A stretch of DNA of 12,657 nt from Deltaproteobacteria bacterium (GCA_027031565.1 JALVPX010000044.1:6740-19396), one strand, 5' to 3'; positions 1 through 7,495 are shown, counted from the first letter of the stretch. Notes: a model not told the origin generated them from the letters alone. Program-made: numbers and translations.

Positions 1-1218
1 GAAAAACACCCTCTTGAATTTTCCTGCTTCTTCAGGGTTGCCCCCGGAGCTTTCTATGGATTCCCCGTAGATGAACTGCATGGTCGCCTGTTCAGGCGTG
101 AGCTTGTTTATGGCATTTACCAGGGGATTTCGTGTGAGCATGATAATGATATCCAGCTTGTCGGCGCGCAGGGAATTGCTGGCTATCTCGAGGTTCTCCC
201 GCGTCACTATTGCGCGGCCGTTTGCAGTCTTGGTGGTGTCATGGAAGTCGGGCATGTAAGGATATTGGCTGATTGCCACGTTTTCCAAGAAGGCATCCCT
301 TGATTCTGCTGCCCGTAGGATTTCCGGCTGTGTATGATCGAGTCCTTCGGTCTTGACATAGAGGCCGTTTTGCTCAAATGCGGCATAACTTCCGTCGTGG
401 CCCAGGGTTCCGCCGTCGTCACCTATCATCTCTGAATGTTCCTTGGGCATCTTGGCAAACGTCCTGCACAATGTGGTGGTCTTGCCAGTGGCAGTAAGGC
501 CTGAAACACCAGTTACTATCTCGGTGAGTTCCGGGCGTTCCGTTTCCATGCTGTAGACCCACAACAGATCCCGCCTTGCTCCAGCATGAAGGAAGATACC
601 AGTCCTGTCTATGGCCTTTACTCGCCAGTCTTCGAACTGGAATACGCCCTTTTTACCCTCGCCCAGATAGACGCTGTTTCTGCAGATTTTTACCTGGTCG
701 CCACGCCTTTCTCCCATCCAGAGGCGTATGGTGATGTCTTTGTCTATAAGCTTTTTGCTCTTGTTGCCTTCAAAGGCCTCGTCAGTAAAGAAAATTATGG
801 TATAGGTGGGGTCCTGGACCACCCTTGCCGCCGGCTGATCAAAGAGCAGTTTGAGTCCGTATGCAATCTGGGCATAGGCCTCTGGAATGAGGAATCTGGC
901 AGTAACACCATCCCTCCCGTCTCCAACTATCGTGTCCAATGATACAATCCTTTCCCTGCTCAAATATTCGACAGCCTCCAGGGCAAGGTGTTCCTCCTCC
1001 TCTCCAAAGGGATGATCCACGCTGTTTCTGGTGTGAGGGGCAGAGCGGGACATGGGTTCTGAATCAGCAGCCACGGAACCCACCTGGGTCTGGATGACCC
1101 CATTCTGGCGCAAGGCCAGATGCTTCAGCTCTTCGAGGGTGAGCCCTTCAGAGAGCCTTCCTTCTCTTTTTGCATCTTCATATATTTTCTCTGCCGCTTT
1201 TTTGAAATAGTTGTGCAT
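1..1218 (-). CDS. pckA: Phosphoenolpyruvate carboxykinase (ATP-type), 3' end beyond window
   Basis: Converts oxaloacetate plus ATP to phosphoenolpyruvate and CO2 in the cytoplasm, a gluconeogenic step. The visible part is 406 codons starting at the ATG at 1216-1218, with no stop before the window edge. The family is usually about 530-540 aa, so roughly a quarter is missing. Seen: YLGEGKKG around residue 189 and FLHAGA around 211, matching the Lys and His metal ligands of the family; a P-loop GLTATGKTTT with Lys246; a kinase-2 motif MIGDDGG with Asp267/268; and YVKTEGL further on. The family's usual P-loop is GLSGTGKTT, so this one carries a short insertion, and the rest is also divergent from the classical enzyme. 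A strong Shine-Dalgarno (GGGAGG on the minus strand, 1224-1230) fixes the start. The gene is divergent from the FmdE operon. The GTP-type PEPCK is unlikely given the aligned ATP-type motifs. Confidence 0.85.
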   Translation of the reverse strand, partial: MHNYFKKAAEKIYEDAKREGRLSEGLTLEELKHLALRQNGVIQTQVGSVAADSEPMSRSAPHTRNSVDHPFGEEEEHLALEAVEYLSRERIVSLDTIVGDGRDGVTARFLIPEAYAQIAYGLKLLFDQPAARVVQDPTYTIIFFTDEAFEGNKSKKLIDKDITIRLWMGERRGDQVKICRNSVYLGEGKKGVFQFEDWRVKAIDRTGIFLHAGARRDLLWVYSMETERPELTEIVTGVSGLTATGKTTTLCRTFAKMPKEHSEMIGDDGGTLGHDGSYAAFEQNGLYVKTEGLDHTQPEILRAAESRDAFLENVAISQYPYMPDFHDTTKTANGRAIVTRENLEIASNSLRADKLDIIIMLTRNPLVNAINKLTPEQATMQFIYGESIESSGGNPEEAGKFKRVFF

Positions 1219-1348
1219 GGTTTCCTCCCTTGAAAAGTCCTGTGTGACCAATCAAAGTATTTGTGAACGATCAAAAACAGGTTAGTTTGACACCAGGATT
1301 ATTATGCCTAATTGTAGTTGAAGTATCCCAGCCCAAACGTGCTGGTTT

Positions 1349-1357
1349 TGTTATAAT
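1349..1357 (+). promoter_or_regulatory. Extended -10 promoter for the FmdE operon
   Basis: A perfect TATAAT lies at 1352-1357, preceded by TG at 1349-1350 and one base, which makes an extended -10 element. No good -35 lies 16-18 bases upstream, as is usual for extended -10 promoters. Transcription would begin near 1364, leaving a leader of about 118 bases before the GTG at 1482. A 5-bp inverted repeat, CCAGC at 1328-1332 and GCTGG at 1341-1345, sits where a -35 would be and could be an operator. The rest of the 1219-1481 spacer is AT-rich. A poor TTGACA-like box lies at 1287-1292 without a convincing partner, and no clear promoter for pckA was found. Confidence 0.5.
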
Positions 1358-1481
1358 GCTGTTAAAAATTGGCATAAAATTTTTTGTAAGGCTTCTTAAT
1401 TTAACAAAAACAAATGAAATAGCAATTTAGATTGTTCAAAGGCCGCCTAAAGGCTGCCGACAAGAACGCCAAGGGGGAAAA

Positions 1482-2072
1482 GTGTCTTTAGATAATTTTG
1501 AAATGCTGTTGGATGAATCTGTGAAGCTGCACGGCCACTTGTGCCCAGGGCAGGTGCTGGGTGTGCGTCTAGCTATGCTGGGCCTTAAGCTGCTGGGCAT
1601 AAAAGATCCAAAGGGCAGGGATCGCAAGACATTCATGGTCCTTGTTGAGATCGACCGATGCGCTACAGACGCCCTCCAGTCCGTCACAGGCTGTTCCCTT
1701 GGGAAGAGGTCTTTACGCTGGGTGGACAACGGCATCATGGCCGCCACCTTTGTAAATTTAGGTGATATGACAGGCTACCGGATAGTGGCCCGGGAAGAGG
1801 CCAGGGAACTTTCAAGAAAATATTGCCCTCAAATCGAAGACAAATATAAAAGACAGCTTGAGGCCTACAAGAAAATGGCCGATGATGAACTTTTTGAGAT
1901 AAGCAAGGTGAAGGTTTCCATTCCGGAGAGCGATATGCCAGGGCGTCCATTGAGGCGGGTTCAATGTTCTGAATGCGGGGAGTGGGTACAGGATTGCCGC
2001 GAAGTCGAAAAAGACGGGAAGATTTTGTGCAGGCCCTGTGCATATGGAAGATACTACGAGGTGCTTCAATAA
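1482..2072 (+). CDS. FmdE family protein with C-terminal zinc ribbon
   Basis: A 196-aa cytoplasmic protein of the FmdE family (formylmethanofuran dehydrogenase subunit E-like). The family signature HGHLCPG is at residues 17-23, and VTGCSLGK follows at 68-75, with Cys60 and Cys71 nearby. A C-terminal zinc ribbon is built from Cys162, Cys165, Cys172, Cys183 and Cys186 (CSEC ... CRPC). No other methanofuran-pathway gene is present, so a role in Mo/W enzyme maturation, rather than in formylmethanofuran dehydrogenase itself, is inferred from the downstream molybdopterin-binding gene. The start is a GTG at 1482, preceded by AAGGGGGAAAA. The internal ATG at 1503 would still keep HGHLCPG but leaves less N-terminus. 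The stop TAA overlaps the next ATG (TAATG), suggesting translational coupling. The family assignment is firm; the exact role is not known. Confidence 0.85.
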   Translation: MSLDNFEMLLDESVKLHGHLCPGQVLGVRLAMLGLKLLGIKDPKGRDRKTFMVLVEIDRCATDALQSVTGCSLGKRSLRWVDNGIMAATFVNLGDMTGYRIVAREEARELSRKYCPQIEDKYKRQLEAYKKMADDELFEISKVKVSIPESDMPGRPLRRVQCSECGEWVQDCREVEKDGKILCRPCAYGRYYEVLQ

Positions 2073-3103
2073 TGGCCATGAAGAAGATAGCAGTAGAAAA
2101 GGCCGTGGGCATGGTGATTCCCCATGATCTTACCCAGATAGTCCAGGGTAAAAAGAAGGGGCCTGCCTTTAAAAAAGGCCATATTATTCGCGAATCAGAC
2201 ATCCCTGTCTTGAAGGATATAGGCAAGTATAATATCTACGTGCTCGAATTAGGTGCGGACGAGGTGCACGAGGATAATGCAGCCAGGTTGCTGGCAGAGG
2301 CAGTGGCAGGGGAAAATATCACATACGACGATTCACCAGTGGAAGGCAAGGTCTCTTTCAGATCTGAAATTAACGGCATTTTACGGGTAAACGAGAAGGC
2401 CCTTTACGAATTCAACCTGCTGGGTGATGTAATGGTTGCAACTCTCCATCAGGACATGGTGGTGGAAAGGGGCATGCAGGTGGCAGCAGGCAGGGCAATA
2501 CCCCTTGTTATCAAAAAGGATGTTCTGGACAAGGCAGTAAATATTGCCAGGGGAACAGGGGGGCTTGTGCATGTTTCACCCTGGATACTCAAACGCGCCG
2601 CCATAGTTGTAACTGGAAGGGAAGTCTTTGAGGGAAGAATCGAAGATAAGTTCGGCCCTGCCATGAAGAGGAAACTCGAAGATTATGGCTTGGAGGTGGC
2701 TTCTGTAAGAAAAGCCCCGGATGATGAGGCCCGGATTGCCGAGGAAGTAAGTGCCTGCCTTGCTGAGGGCGCGCAGCTGATACTTTGTACTGGCGGCATG
2801 TCCGTTGATCCAGACGATGTCACGCGGGGTGCAATTGCAAGGGCAGGAGCAGAAAAGATGGTGTACGGCACCCCAGTGTTGCCAGGCGCCATGTTCCTTG
2901 TAAGTTATTTGAACGGGGTGCCGGTGCTGGGCATACCGGCCTGCGGCATGTTTTTTAAGACCACTGTGCTCGATCTCGTGCTGCCCAAGGTGCTGGCAGG
3001 CGACAAGATAGACAGGGCCTTCCTTGCTCGACTTGGCCATGGCGGCCTTTGCATGAATTGCAAGAAGTGCCGGTTTCCTGTGTGCCCGTTTGGCAAAAAC
3101 TAG
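2072..3103 (+). CDS. Molybdopterin-binding protein (MoeA/MogA-like) with C-terminal Cys cluster
   Basis: A 343-aa protein with a MoCF/MogA-type molybdopterin-binding domain in roughly residues 175-320. The binding loop is CTGGMSVDPDDVTRG (about 238-252), a variant of the family's TGG-S-(G)-x-x-D loop, followed by GTPVLPGAMF and GIPACGMFF. The N-terminal part (EKAVGMVIPHDLTQI ... FKKGHIIRESDIPVLKDIG) resembles the MoeA-type entry domain. The tail carries Cys327, Cys330, Cys333 and Cys338 (CX2CX2CX4C, then P), which could hold a metal or Fe-S cluster. Likely job: binding or delivering Mo/W-pterin cofactor, in partnership with the FmdE protein whose stop codon it overlaps by one base. The ATG at 2072 is preferred over a longer open frame starting at 1973, because that extension lies entirely inside the FmdE gene. 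It is shorter than MoeA (about 400 aa), so it is probably not a classical molybdenum insertase. Confidence 0.8.
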   Translation: MAMKKIAVEKAVGMVIPHDLTQIVQGKKKGPAFKKGHIIRESDIPVLKDIGKYNIYVLELGADEVHEDNAARLLAEAVAGENITYDDSPVEGKVSFRSEINGILRVNEKALYEFNLLGDVMVATLHQDMVVERGMQVAAGRAIPLVIKKDVLDKAVNIARGTGGLVHVSPWILKRAAIVVTGREVFEGRIEDKFGPAMKRKLEDYGLEVASVRKAPDDEARIAEEVSACLAEGAQLILCTGGMSVDPDDVTRGAIARAGAEKMVYGTPVLPGAMFLVSYLNGVPVLGIPACGMFFKTTVLDLVLPKVLAGDKIDRAFLARLGHGGLCMNCKKCRFPVCPFGKN

Positions 3104-3112
3104 GAGGTTTAT

Positions 3113-3412
3113 ATGTTCATTCTCGCAAATTTTTTGAACTCGCTGGCAACAGTGATCCACGTGGTGCTTAATCTCTATATGTGGGTGCTGATCATCAGGG
3201 CCCTTATTTCCTGGGTGAATCCAGATCCTTATAATCCAGTGGTCAGGTTTTTGTATGGAGTGACCGATCCTGTGCTCTACAGGGTTCGGCGCATCCTTCC
3301 GCTTCATTTCGGAGGCATCGATTTGACGCCCATGGTGCTGATCCTTGCAATCATCTTCCTGGACAGTTTCCTGGTTCCGTCGCTGCGGCAACTGGCATTC
3401 AAACTTTCTTGA
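3113..3412 (+). CDS. YggT family integral membrane protein
   Basis: A 99-aa membrane protein containing one YggT repeat, like YlmG of Gram-positives and half the length of the two-repeat E. coli YggT. There are two hydrophobic segments (about residues 7-34 and 68-92), joined by the family signature SWVNPDPYNPVVRFLYGVTD and then RRILP. A strong Shine-Dalgarno (AGGAGG, 3103-3108) precedes the ATG, and only nine bases separate it from the upstream stop. It is followed after seven bases by a DivIVA-domain gene. This pairing is conserved in bacteria and associated with cell-envelope or division-site organisation. The molecular activity of YggT is not established. Confidence 0.9.
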   Translation: MFILANFLNSLATVIHVVLNLYMWVLIIRALISWVNPDPYNPVVRFLYGVTDPVLYRVRRILPLHFGGIDLTPMVLILAIIFLDSFLVPSLRQLAFKLS

Positions 3413-3419
3413 GGTTCAA

Positions 3420-4097
3420 ATGGCTATTACACCCAATGAAATAGTTGAACAGAAGTTTCCCAGGCGTTTCAGGGGATATGACGTGGAGGCAGTGACCGCC
3501 TTCAAGGAGAGTGTGGCAGCGCGCCTGGCAGAGGTTATAAAAGAGCGCAACATGCTGAAATCCAGGCTGAAGAGCTGTCTTTATCAGCTCGAGCAGCTCA
3601 AAAAGAGAGAAGAAGAATTCAGGCATGCCATTGCTGCAGCCCAGAAGCTGGCTGAAGAAATGAAGGAGCAGGCAAGAAAGGAAGGTGATCTCATAATCGA
3701 AGAGGCCAAGCTGGATGCAGAGCGCATTGTTGCTGACGCCCATCAAGAGGCCCTTCAGCTAGAGGAAAAAATCAGGGTCCTCCGCAGGGTGCAGAGGGAA
3801 TCGACCTTCAGGATGAGAAGCGCCCTGGAGAATTTTTTGAGGCTGCTGGATGAAGAGGCACTACCAGGAGAAGAATTGGATCAGGCGCTTCAGGATGCTG
3901 CCACAGAGATGAGGGCAATCCAGGAAATGCCTGTTGCCGAAGAAGAACAGGAAAGGGCTCCTGCACGTAAGGAATCAGGGGAAGCCCAGCCTCTGCATGA
4001 AGCAGGGCCTGCCGCTCAGGAGGCTGACAAGCATGAAGAAACTGCGGAAGCAGAATTGTCCAACATAGATATAGACAAGCTGTGGAGCACGGATTGA
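3420..4097 (+). CDS. DivIVA domain-containing coiled-coil protein
   Basis: A 225-aa soluble protein. Residues 1-60 form a DivIVA-type N-terminal domain, with the hallmark FRGYDVEAVTAF after ITPNEI. A long charged coiled coil follows to about residue 150 (LYQLEQLKKREEEF, EMKEQARKEGDLIIEEAKLDAERI), and then a Glu/Ala-rich, probably disordered tail ending in DIDKLWSTD. DivIVA proteins sense membrane curvature and recruit partners at poles or septa; whether this one does is inference. The start at ATG 3420 has GAGG at 3411-3414. An upstream in-frame ATG at 3345 lies inside yggT and is rejected. Its last 82 bases are antisense to the dusB 3' end. The family is called DivIVA or Wag31, and in Gram-negatives such members are poorly studied. 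Confidence 0.85.
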   Translation: MAITPNEIVEQKFPRRFRGYDVEAVTAFKESVAARLAEVIKERNMLKSRLKSCLYQLEQLKKREEEFRHAIAAAQKLAEEMKEQARKEGDLIIEEAKLDAERIVADAHQEALQLEEKIRVLRRVQRESTFRMRSALENFLRLLDEEALPGEELDQALQDAATEMRAIQEMPVAEEEQERAPARKESGEAQPLHEAGPAAQEADKHEETAEAELSNIDIDKLWSTD

Positions 4098-5086
4098 TCA
4101 TAGGCCCTTTCAAAAAAATGGGCGGTCAGTTCCTTCAACCTTGAAAATTCTGTCAAACGATGCACCTGCTGCCTGAACTTGGCCCCGTGGGGAAGGCCTT
4201 GGGAATACCAGCACACATGCTTTTTTGCCAAGATCAGGCCGGTAACAGGACCATAATGTTCTTCTATCATGCCCAAGTGGTCCAGGATGCATCTTATTTT
4301 CTCCTCAGGCGTTACGGTATCTCCTTCAAGGATTTCTTGGAATATCCAGGGCCTTCCAAGGCTAGCCCTGCCTATCATGAGGGCGTCAGCGCCTGTGGTC
4401 TTCAAGCACGCAGCAGCAGACCGAATATCCGTCACATCCCCATTGGCAACGACCGGGATTTTCAACGCCTCTTTTACACTGCGTATTTCCTTCCAGTCAG
4501 CTCTGCCGGAAAACATCTGGCTTCTGGTCCTGCCGTGTACGACAACCAGGCATGCCCCTGCTCGTTCCATCTGCCTGGCGAACTCAACGCAGTTGTGGGA
4601 TGAATCATCCCATCCAAGCCTTATTTTAACAGTAACAGGTATGGTTACCGCCTGTCGCACAGACTCTACGATGTTTGCAGCAAGGCCAGGCTCCTTCATG
4701 AGTGCGGCCCCGGAACCTGCCTTCACAATCTTACGCTGGGGGCAGCCCATATTTATGTCTATGAGGTCTGCGCCCAGGGACTCCATTTCCATCGCTGCCC
4801 TTGCCATGATACCAGGGTCATGCCCGAAGAGCTGAATGGCTACAGGATGCTCATCCCGCCAAGGCTGGGCCATCTTGAGCGTTTTCCGGTTCTTGTATAC
4901 CACTGCCTGAGCGGAAATCATCTCGGTTACCACCAGCCCTGCCCTGAAACGCCGGGCCAGGGCGCGGAACGGCGCATCCGTTATCCCGGCCATGGGTGCC
5001 AGCATGAGCCTGTTGGGGCTTTCAGCCTCGCCGATTTGAAAAGGCGTATCCAAAAATTTTATCTTGTCGACATTGTTTTCGTCCAT
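4016..5086 (-). CDS. dusB: tRNA-dihydrouridine synthase DusB
   Basis: A 356-aa flavoenzyme that reduces uridine to dihydrouridine in the tRNA D-loop, using FMN and NADPH. The TIM-barrel signatures are in order: LAPMAGITDAPFR (29-41), INMGCPQRK with catalytic Cys115, GSGAALM, VKIRLGWDD, VVVHGRTRSQMFSGRADW, VVANGDVTD, and GADALMIGRASLGRPWIF. The helical C-terminal domain follows. These match the DusB branch rather than DusA or DusC. The family is usually 320-340 aa, and the extra C-terminal 26 residues (SVLHSLSISML...SAS) lie within the overlap with the convergent DivIVA gene. The start is ATG 5086; the Shine-Dalgarno is weak (AAGG, 5088-5091) and sits right beside a stem-loop at 5096-5140. There is no fis gene next to it. 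Confidence 0.92.
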   Translation of the reverse strand: MDENNVDKIKFLDTPFQIGEAESPNRLMLAPMAGITDAPFRALARRFRAGLVVTEMISAQAVVYKNRKTLKMAQPWRDEHPVAIQLFGHDPGIMARAAMEMESLGADLIDINMGCPQRKIVKAGSGAALMKEPGLAANIVESVRQAVTIPVTVKIRLGWDDSSHNCVEFARQMERAGACLVVVHGRTRSQMFSGRADWKEIRSVKEALKIPVVANGDVTDIRSAAACLKTTGADALMIGRASLGRPWIFQEILEGDTVTPEEKIRCILDHLGMIEEHYGPVTGLILAKKHVCWYSQGLPHGAKFRQQVHRLTEFSRLKELTAHFFERAYDQSVLHSLSISMLDNSASAVSSCLSAS

Positions 5087-5095
5087 GCCTTGAAT

Positions 5096-5140
5096 GTAAA
5101 GCCAAACGGCTGCTGCAGCAATTGTTCAGCCGCCCTTTAC
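5096..5140. repeat. Two-step inverted repeat between dusB and recD2
   Basis: GTAAAG at 5096-5101 pairs with CTTTAC at 5135-5140, and CGGCTG at 5107-5112 pairs with CAGCCG at 5127-5132. The internal loop is 5 bases on one side and 2 on the other, and the apical loop is 14 bases. The loop region also contains a perfect palindrome TGCTGCAGCA (5111-5120). In a dusB transcript the structure would end ten bases before the ATG. It has no T-run, so it is not a terminator. It may be a regulatory hairpin or an operator serving both divergent genes. Confidence 0.45.
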
Positions 5141-5179
5141 GCTTGTATTTTCCACTGGTTAATGTAATTCTCTTTGACA

Positions 5180-7495
5180 ATGGATGAGAAGCACCAGCCA
5201 AATATGGTGTTGAGCGGCAGGATAGAGCGGGTGACATACTCTTCCCCTGAGACGGGATACGCGGTTTTGCGCATAAAACCCAAAAGGGGGGCTCGCTTTA
5301 CTGCTGTGGGCCACGTTGCTGAGCTTGCCAACCACGCTGGGCTCGAGGGGGCTGAATTTCAATTTCATGGCACCTGGACCATGTCCAAATATGGCCGCCA
5401 GTTCACCTTCAGCAGCTGCAAGCTGGTTGGAAGCGAACTCCTTTTCTTCCTTTCCAAGGTAGTCAAAGGGCTTGGAGAAAAACTGGCCAGACAACTCATA
5501 GAGGAGTTTGGTGAAGACCAACTAGTACGCATCCTTGACGAAGAGCCTGAAAGGCTGCTTGCGGTAAAAGGCATAAAGGAAAAACGGCTGCAGCTCATAT
5601 TAAAATCGTGGCATAAGCACAGGAGCCTTCGCAGGCTGTCTGAATATTTGGGCTCGGTAGGCGGGCCGGTGACGCCTAATCTCCTGATCAGGATATATAA
5701 TCACTTCGAAGACAACGCACTAAAGGTGGTGAGGGACAACCCATACGCCCTCACTCAGGTGCGGGGTATCGGTTTCAAGACTGCAGACAAGATCGCCCTT
5801 GCTTTAGGCCTCGATCCAAACTCCGTAAACCGCATCCGCGCGGCCATAGAACACGTGCTGGTGAATGAAGCCGAGCAAAACGGCCACTGCTACCTTGAAA
5901 AAGAGGAATTTCTGAGCCTGCTCCAGGAGGTATTGGGCCCAGATGCCAAAGACTACATAGGCAGACTGGCGCACGAGGCCCTGGAACCGATGGTTCAGGA
6001 GGGGATAGTCGTAACAGGGCCCTCAGGGGAAATAGGTCTGGCTGCCTACAAATACATGGAGGATTGGCTGAAGGCCTTTTTCGAGGATAACGCCCGGAAA
6101 GGCGTAAGGCCCGTGATGGAGAGGGAAGAGGTGGACCGCTTTCTGGACGACTACGAGGAGAGGTCTTCCATTTCCCTGGCAAAGGCGCAGCGGGAGATAG
6201 TCACCATGATTGCCACTGAGCCCAAGTTTGTCTTCGCCCTTGCTGGTTATGCTGGAACGGGCAAGACCACGGTGTGCAGGGCAATCCTTGAGCTATTGTC
6301 CACACGGTATATCTCGAAAGAAAAGATCGTATGCTGTGCATTTACAGGCATGGCCTCATCCAGGCTCCGGAAGACCACGGGCTATGAGGCCTTTACCATT
6401 CACAGTCTCCTGAAATGCCAGGGTGACGGCTCCTTCGAACACGGCCCTGAAAGGCCCCTGCCATACAGAGTCGTCGTACTGGATGAGGCCTCCATGGTAA
6501 ATCTCCCCCTCTTTTTCAGGCTTGCAAGGGCGCTAAAGCCTGGAACCCTCTTGATCATGGTGGGAGATCCTGCCCAGCTTCCCCCGATTGGTGCCGGCAA
6601 TGTCTTTTCTGATGTGTTGTCCAGGAAGCTGGTCCCAGCCGTCCAGTTGACCCAGATCTTCAGGCAGAGCGGTGACAGCGTCCTTGCCCTGTTTGCCAAC
6701 GATATCCGCCAAGGCAAGGTGCCTGAGGGGGTGGAAAAGGATGGCTGGAAGGATTTCCGCTATGAGCTGCTGGAGAAGTATAATATTTATGCCATGAAAA
6801 AAGGGCGAACCGAGCGGGAGCTGAAGAGCCTTAGAGAAATCAACAACCAGGCTATCTTGAACCGTATTCTTGAGCTGGCCCGGGGGTATTCTGCTTCTCT
6901 CACCCACCCGGTATGGGATTTCCAAGTGCTGACCCCGATGAGAGTGGGCCAGCTGGGTACAGAGGTGCTCAACAACGAGCTTCAAAAGATCTTGAATAGT
7001 GAAAACAGGGGGCGCTGCATCAAGAGAGCAGGCATTGTGCTTAAGGAAGGCGACAAAGTCGTTCATTTACAGAATAAGGATATGGCAGTAATGCCCTGGG
7101 ATAGCTTTATAAAAAATGGAAAGGATTTTACTTCAACCGGGTTCAGCCGCATCTTTAACGGCAATGTTGGGCTGGTTTCAAAAATAGACCTGGAGCTGGA
7201 GCAGTTCTACGTGGTCTATCCAGAAAGGATAGTGGTTGCCTATGATTTTGATTTCATTGGTGATATTATTGAACTTGCCTATGCCTTGACGGTTCACAAG
7301 GCCCAGGGCAGCCAGTACAGGATCGTGGTGATTCCCATGTCAAATTCCCATTTCATAATGTTGAACAACAAATGGTTCTACACCGCCATCACCAGGGCAG
7401 AGGAAAAGGTGTATCTGATCGGCCAGCCGTTTGCCCTCAAAAGGGCCTGCACAAACGTTCAGGGCGTGAGGCGCAAAACGTGGCTGAATGCTTGA
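5180..7495 (+). CDS. recD2: RecD2-type SF1B DNA helicase
   Basis: A protein of about 771 aa, a RecD2/RecD-like 5'-3' DNA helicase not tied to RecBC. Order: an N-terminal OB-like region (LSGRIERVTYSSPETGYAVL); tandem helix-hairpin-helix segments (VKGLGEKLARQLIEEFG, LAVKGIKEKRL, VRGIGFKTADKIALALG); Walker A GYAGTGKTT near residue 356; Walker B VVLDEAS near 430; GDPAQLPPIGAG near 462; LTQIFRQ; and a UvrD-like C-terminus with YALTVHKAQGSQ near 700 and WFYTAITRAEE near 731. Length fits RecD2 (about 715-830 aa). Start is uncertain: ATG at 5180 is chosen, TTG at 5174 in the same frame would add two residues, and neither has a Shine-Dalgarno. recB and recC are not seen nearby. It is divergent from dusB, with DAHP synthase 71 bases downstream. 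Confidence 0.9.
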   Translation: MDEKHQPNMVLSGRIERVTYSSPETGYAVLRIKPKRGARFTAVGHVAELANHAGLEGAEFQFHGTWTMSKYGRQFTFSSCKLVGSELLFFLSKVVKGLGEKLARQLIEEFGEDQLVRILDEEPERLLAVKGIKEKRLQLILKSWHKHRSLRRLSEYLGSVGGPVTPNLLIRIYNHFEDNALKVVRDNPYALTQVRGIGFKTADKIALALGLDPNSVNRIRAAIEHVLVNEAEQNGHCYLEKEEFLSLLQEVLGPDAKDYIGRLAHEALEPMVQEGIVVTGPSGEIGLAAYKYMEDWLKAFFEDNARKGVRPVMEREEVDRFLDDYEERSSISLAKAQREIVTMIATEPKFVFALAGYAGTGKTTVCRAILELLSTRYISKEKIVCCAFTGMASSRLRKTTGYEAFTIHSLLKCQGDGSFEHGPERPLPYRVVVLDEASMVNLPLFFRLARALKPGTLLIMVGDPAQLPPIGAGNVFSDVLSRKLVPAVQLTQIFRQSGDSVLALFANDIRQGKVPEGVEKDGWKDFRYELLEKYNIYAMKKGRTERELKSLREINNQAILNRILELARGYSASLTHPVWDFQVLTPMRVGQLGTEVLNNELQKILNSENRGRCIKRAGIVLKEGDKVVHLQNKDMAVMPWDSFIKNGKDFTSTGFSRIFNGNVGLVSKIDLELEQFYVVYPERIVVAYDFDFIGDIIELAYALTVHKAQGSQYRIVVIPMSNSHFIMLNNKWFYTAITRAEEKVYLIGQPFALKRACTNVQGVRRKTWLNA

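Noticed and set aside
586..942. 118-codon plus-strand open frame
   Set aside because: It is antisense to well-supported PEP carboxykinase motifs, has no ribosome binding site and shows no recognisable domain.
1364..1481. Possible molybdenum-cofactor riboswitch in the FmdE operon leader
   Set aside because: The leader of about 118 bases shows no long paired stems matching that class; only short AT-rich repeats and a weak GC-rich repeat near 1441-1460 were seen.
1735..2226. 163-codon minus-strand open frame
   Set aside because: It lies opposite the FmdE and molybdopterin-binding genes; its composition looks like a reverse-complement shadow.
2576..3391. 271-codon minus-strand open frame opposite the molybdopterin-binding and yggT genes
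   Set aside because: It spans two good genes on the other strand, is rich in His/Gln/Lys as expected of an antisense shadow, and has no known motif.
4269..4835. 188-codon plus-strand open frame inside dusB
   Set aside because: It is antisense to the catalytic core of DusB, where coding constraint is clear.
6533..7066. 177-codon minus-strand open frame inside recD2
   Set aside because: It is opposite conserved helicase motifs, with no domain or start signal.
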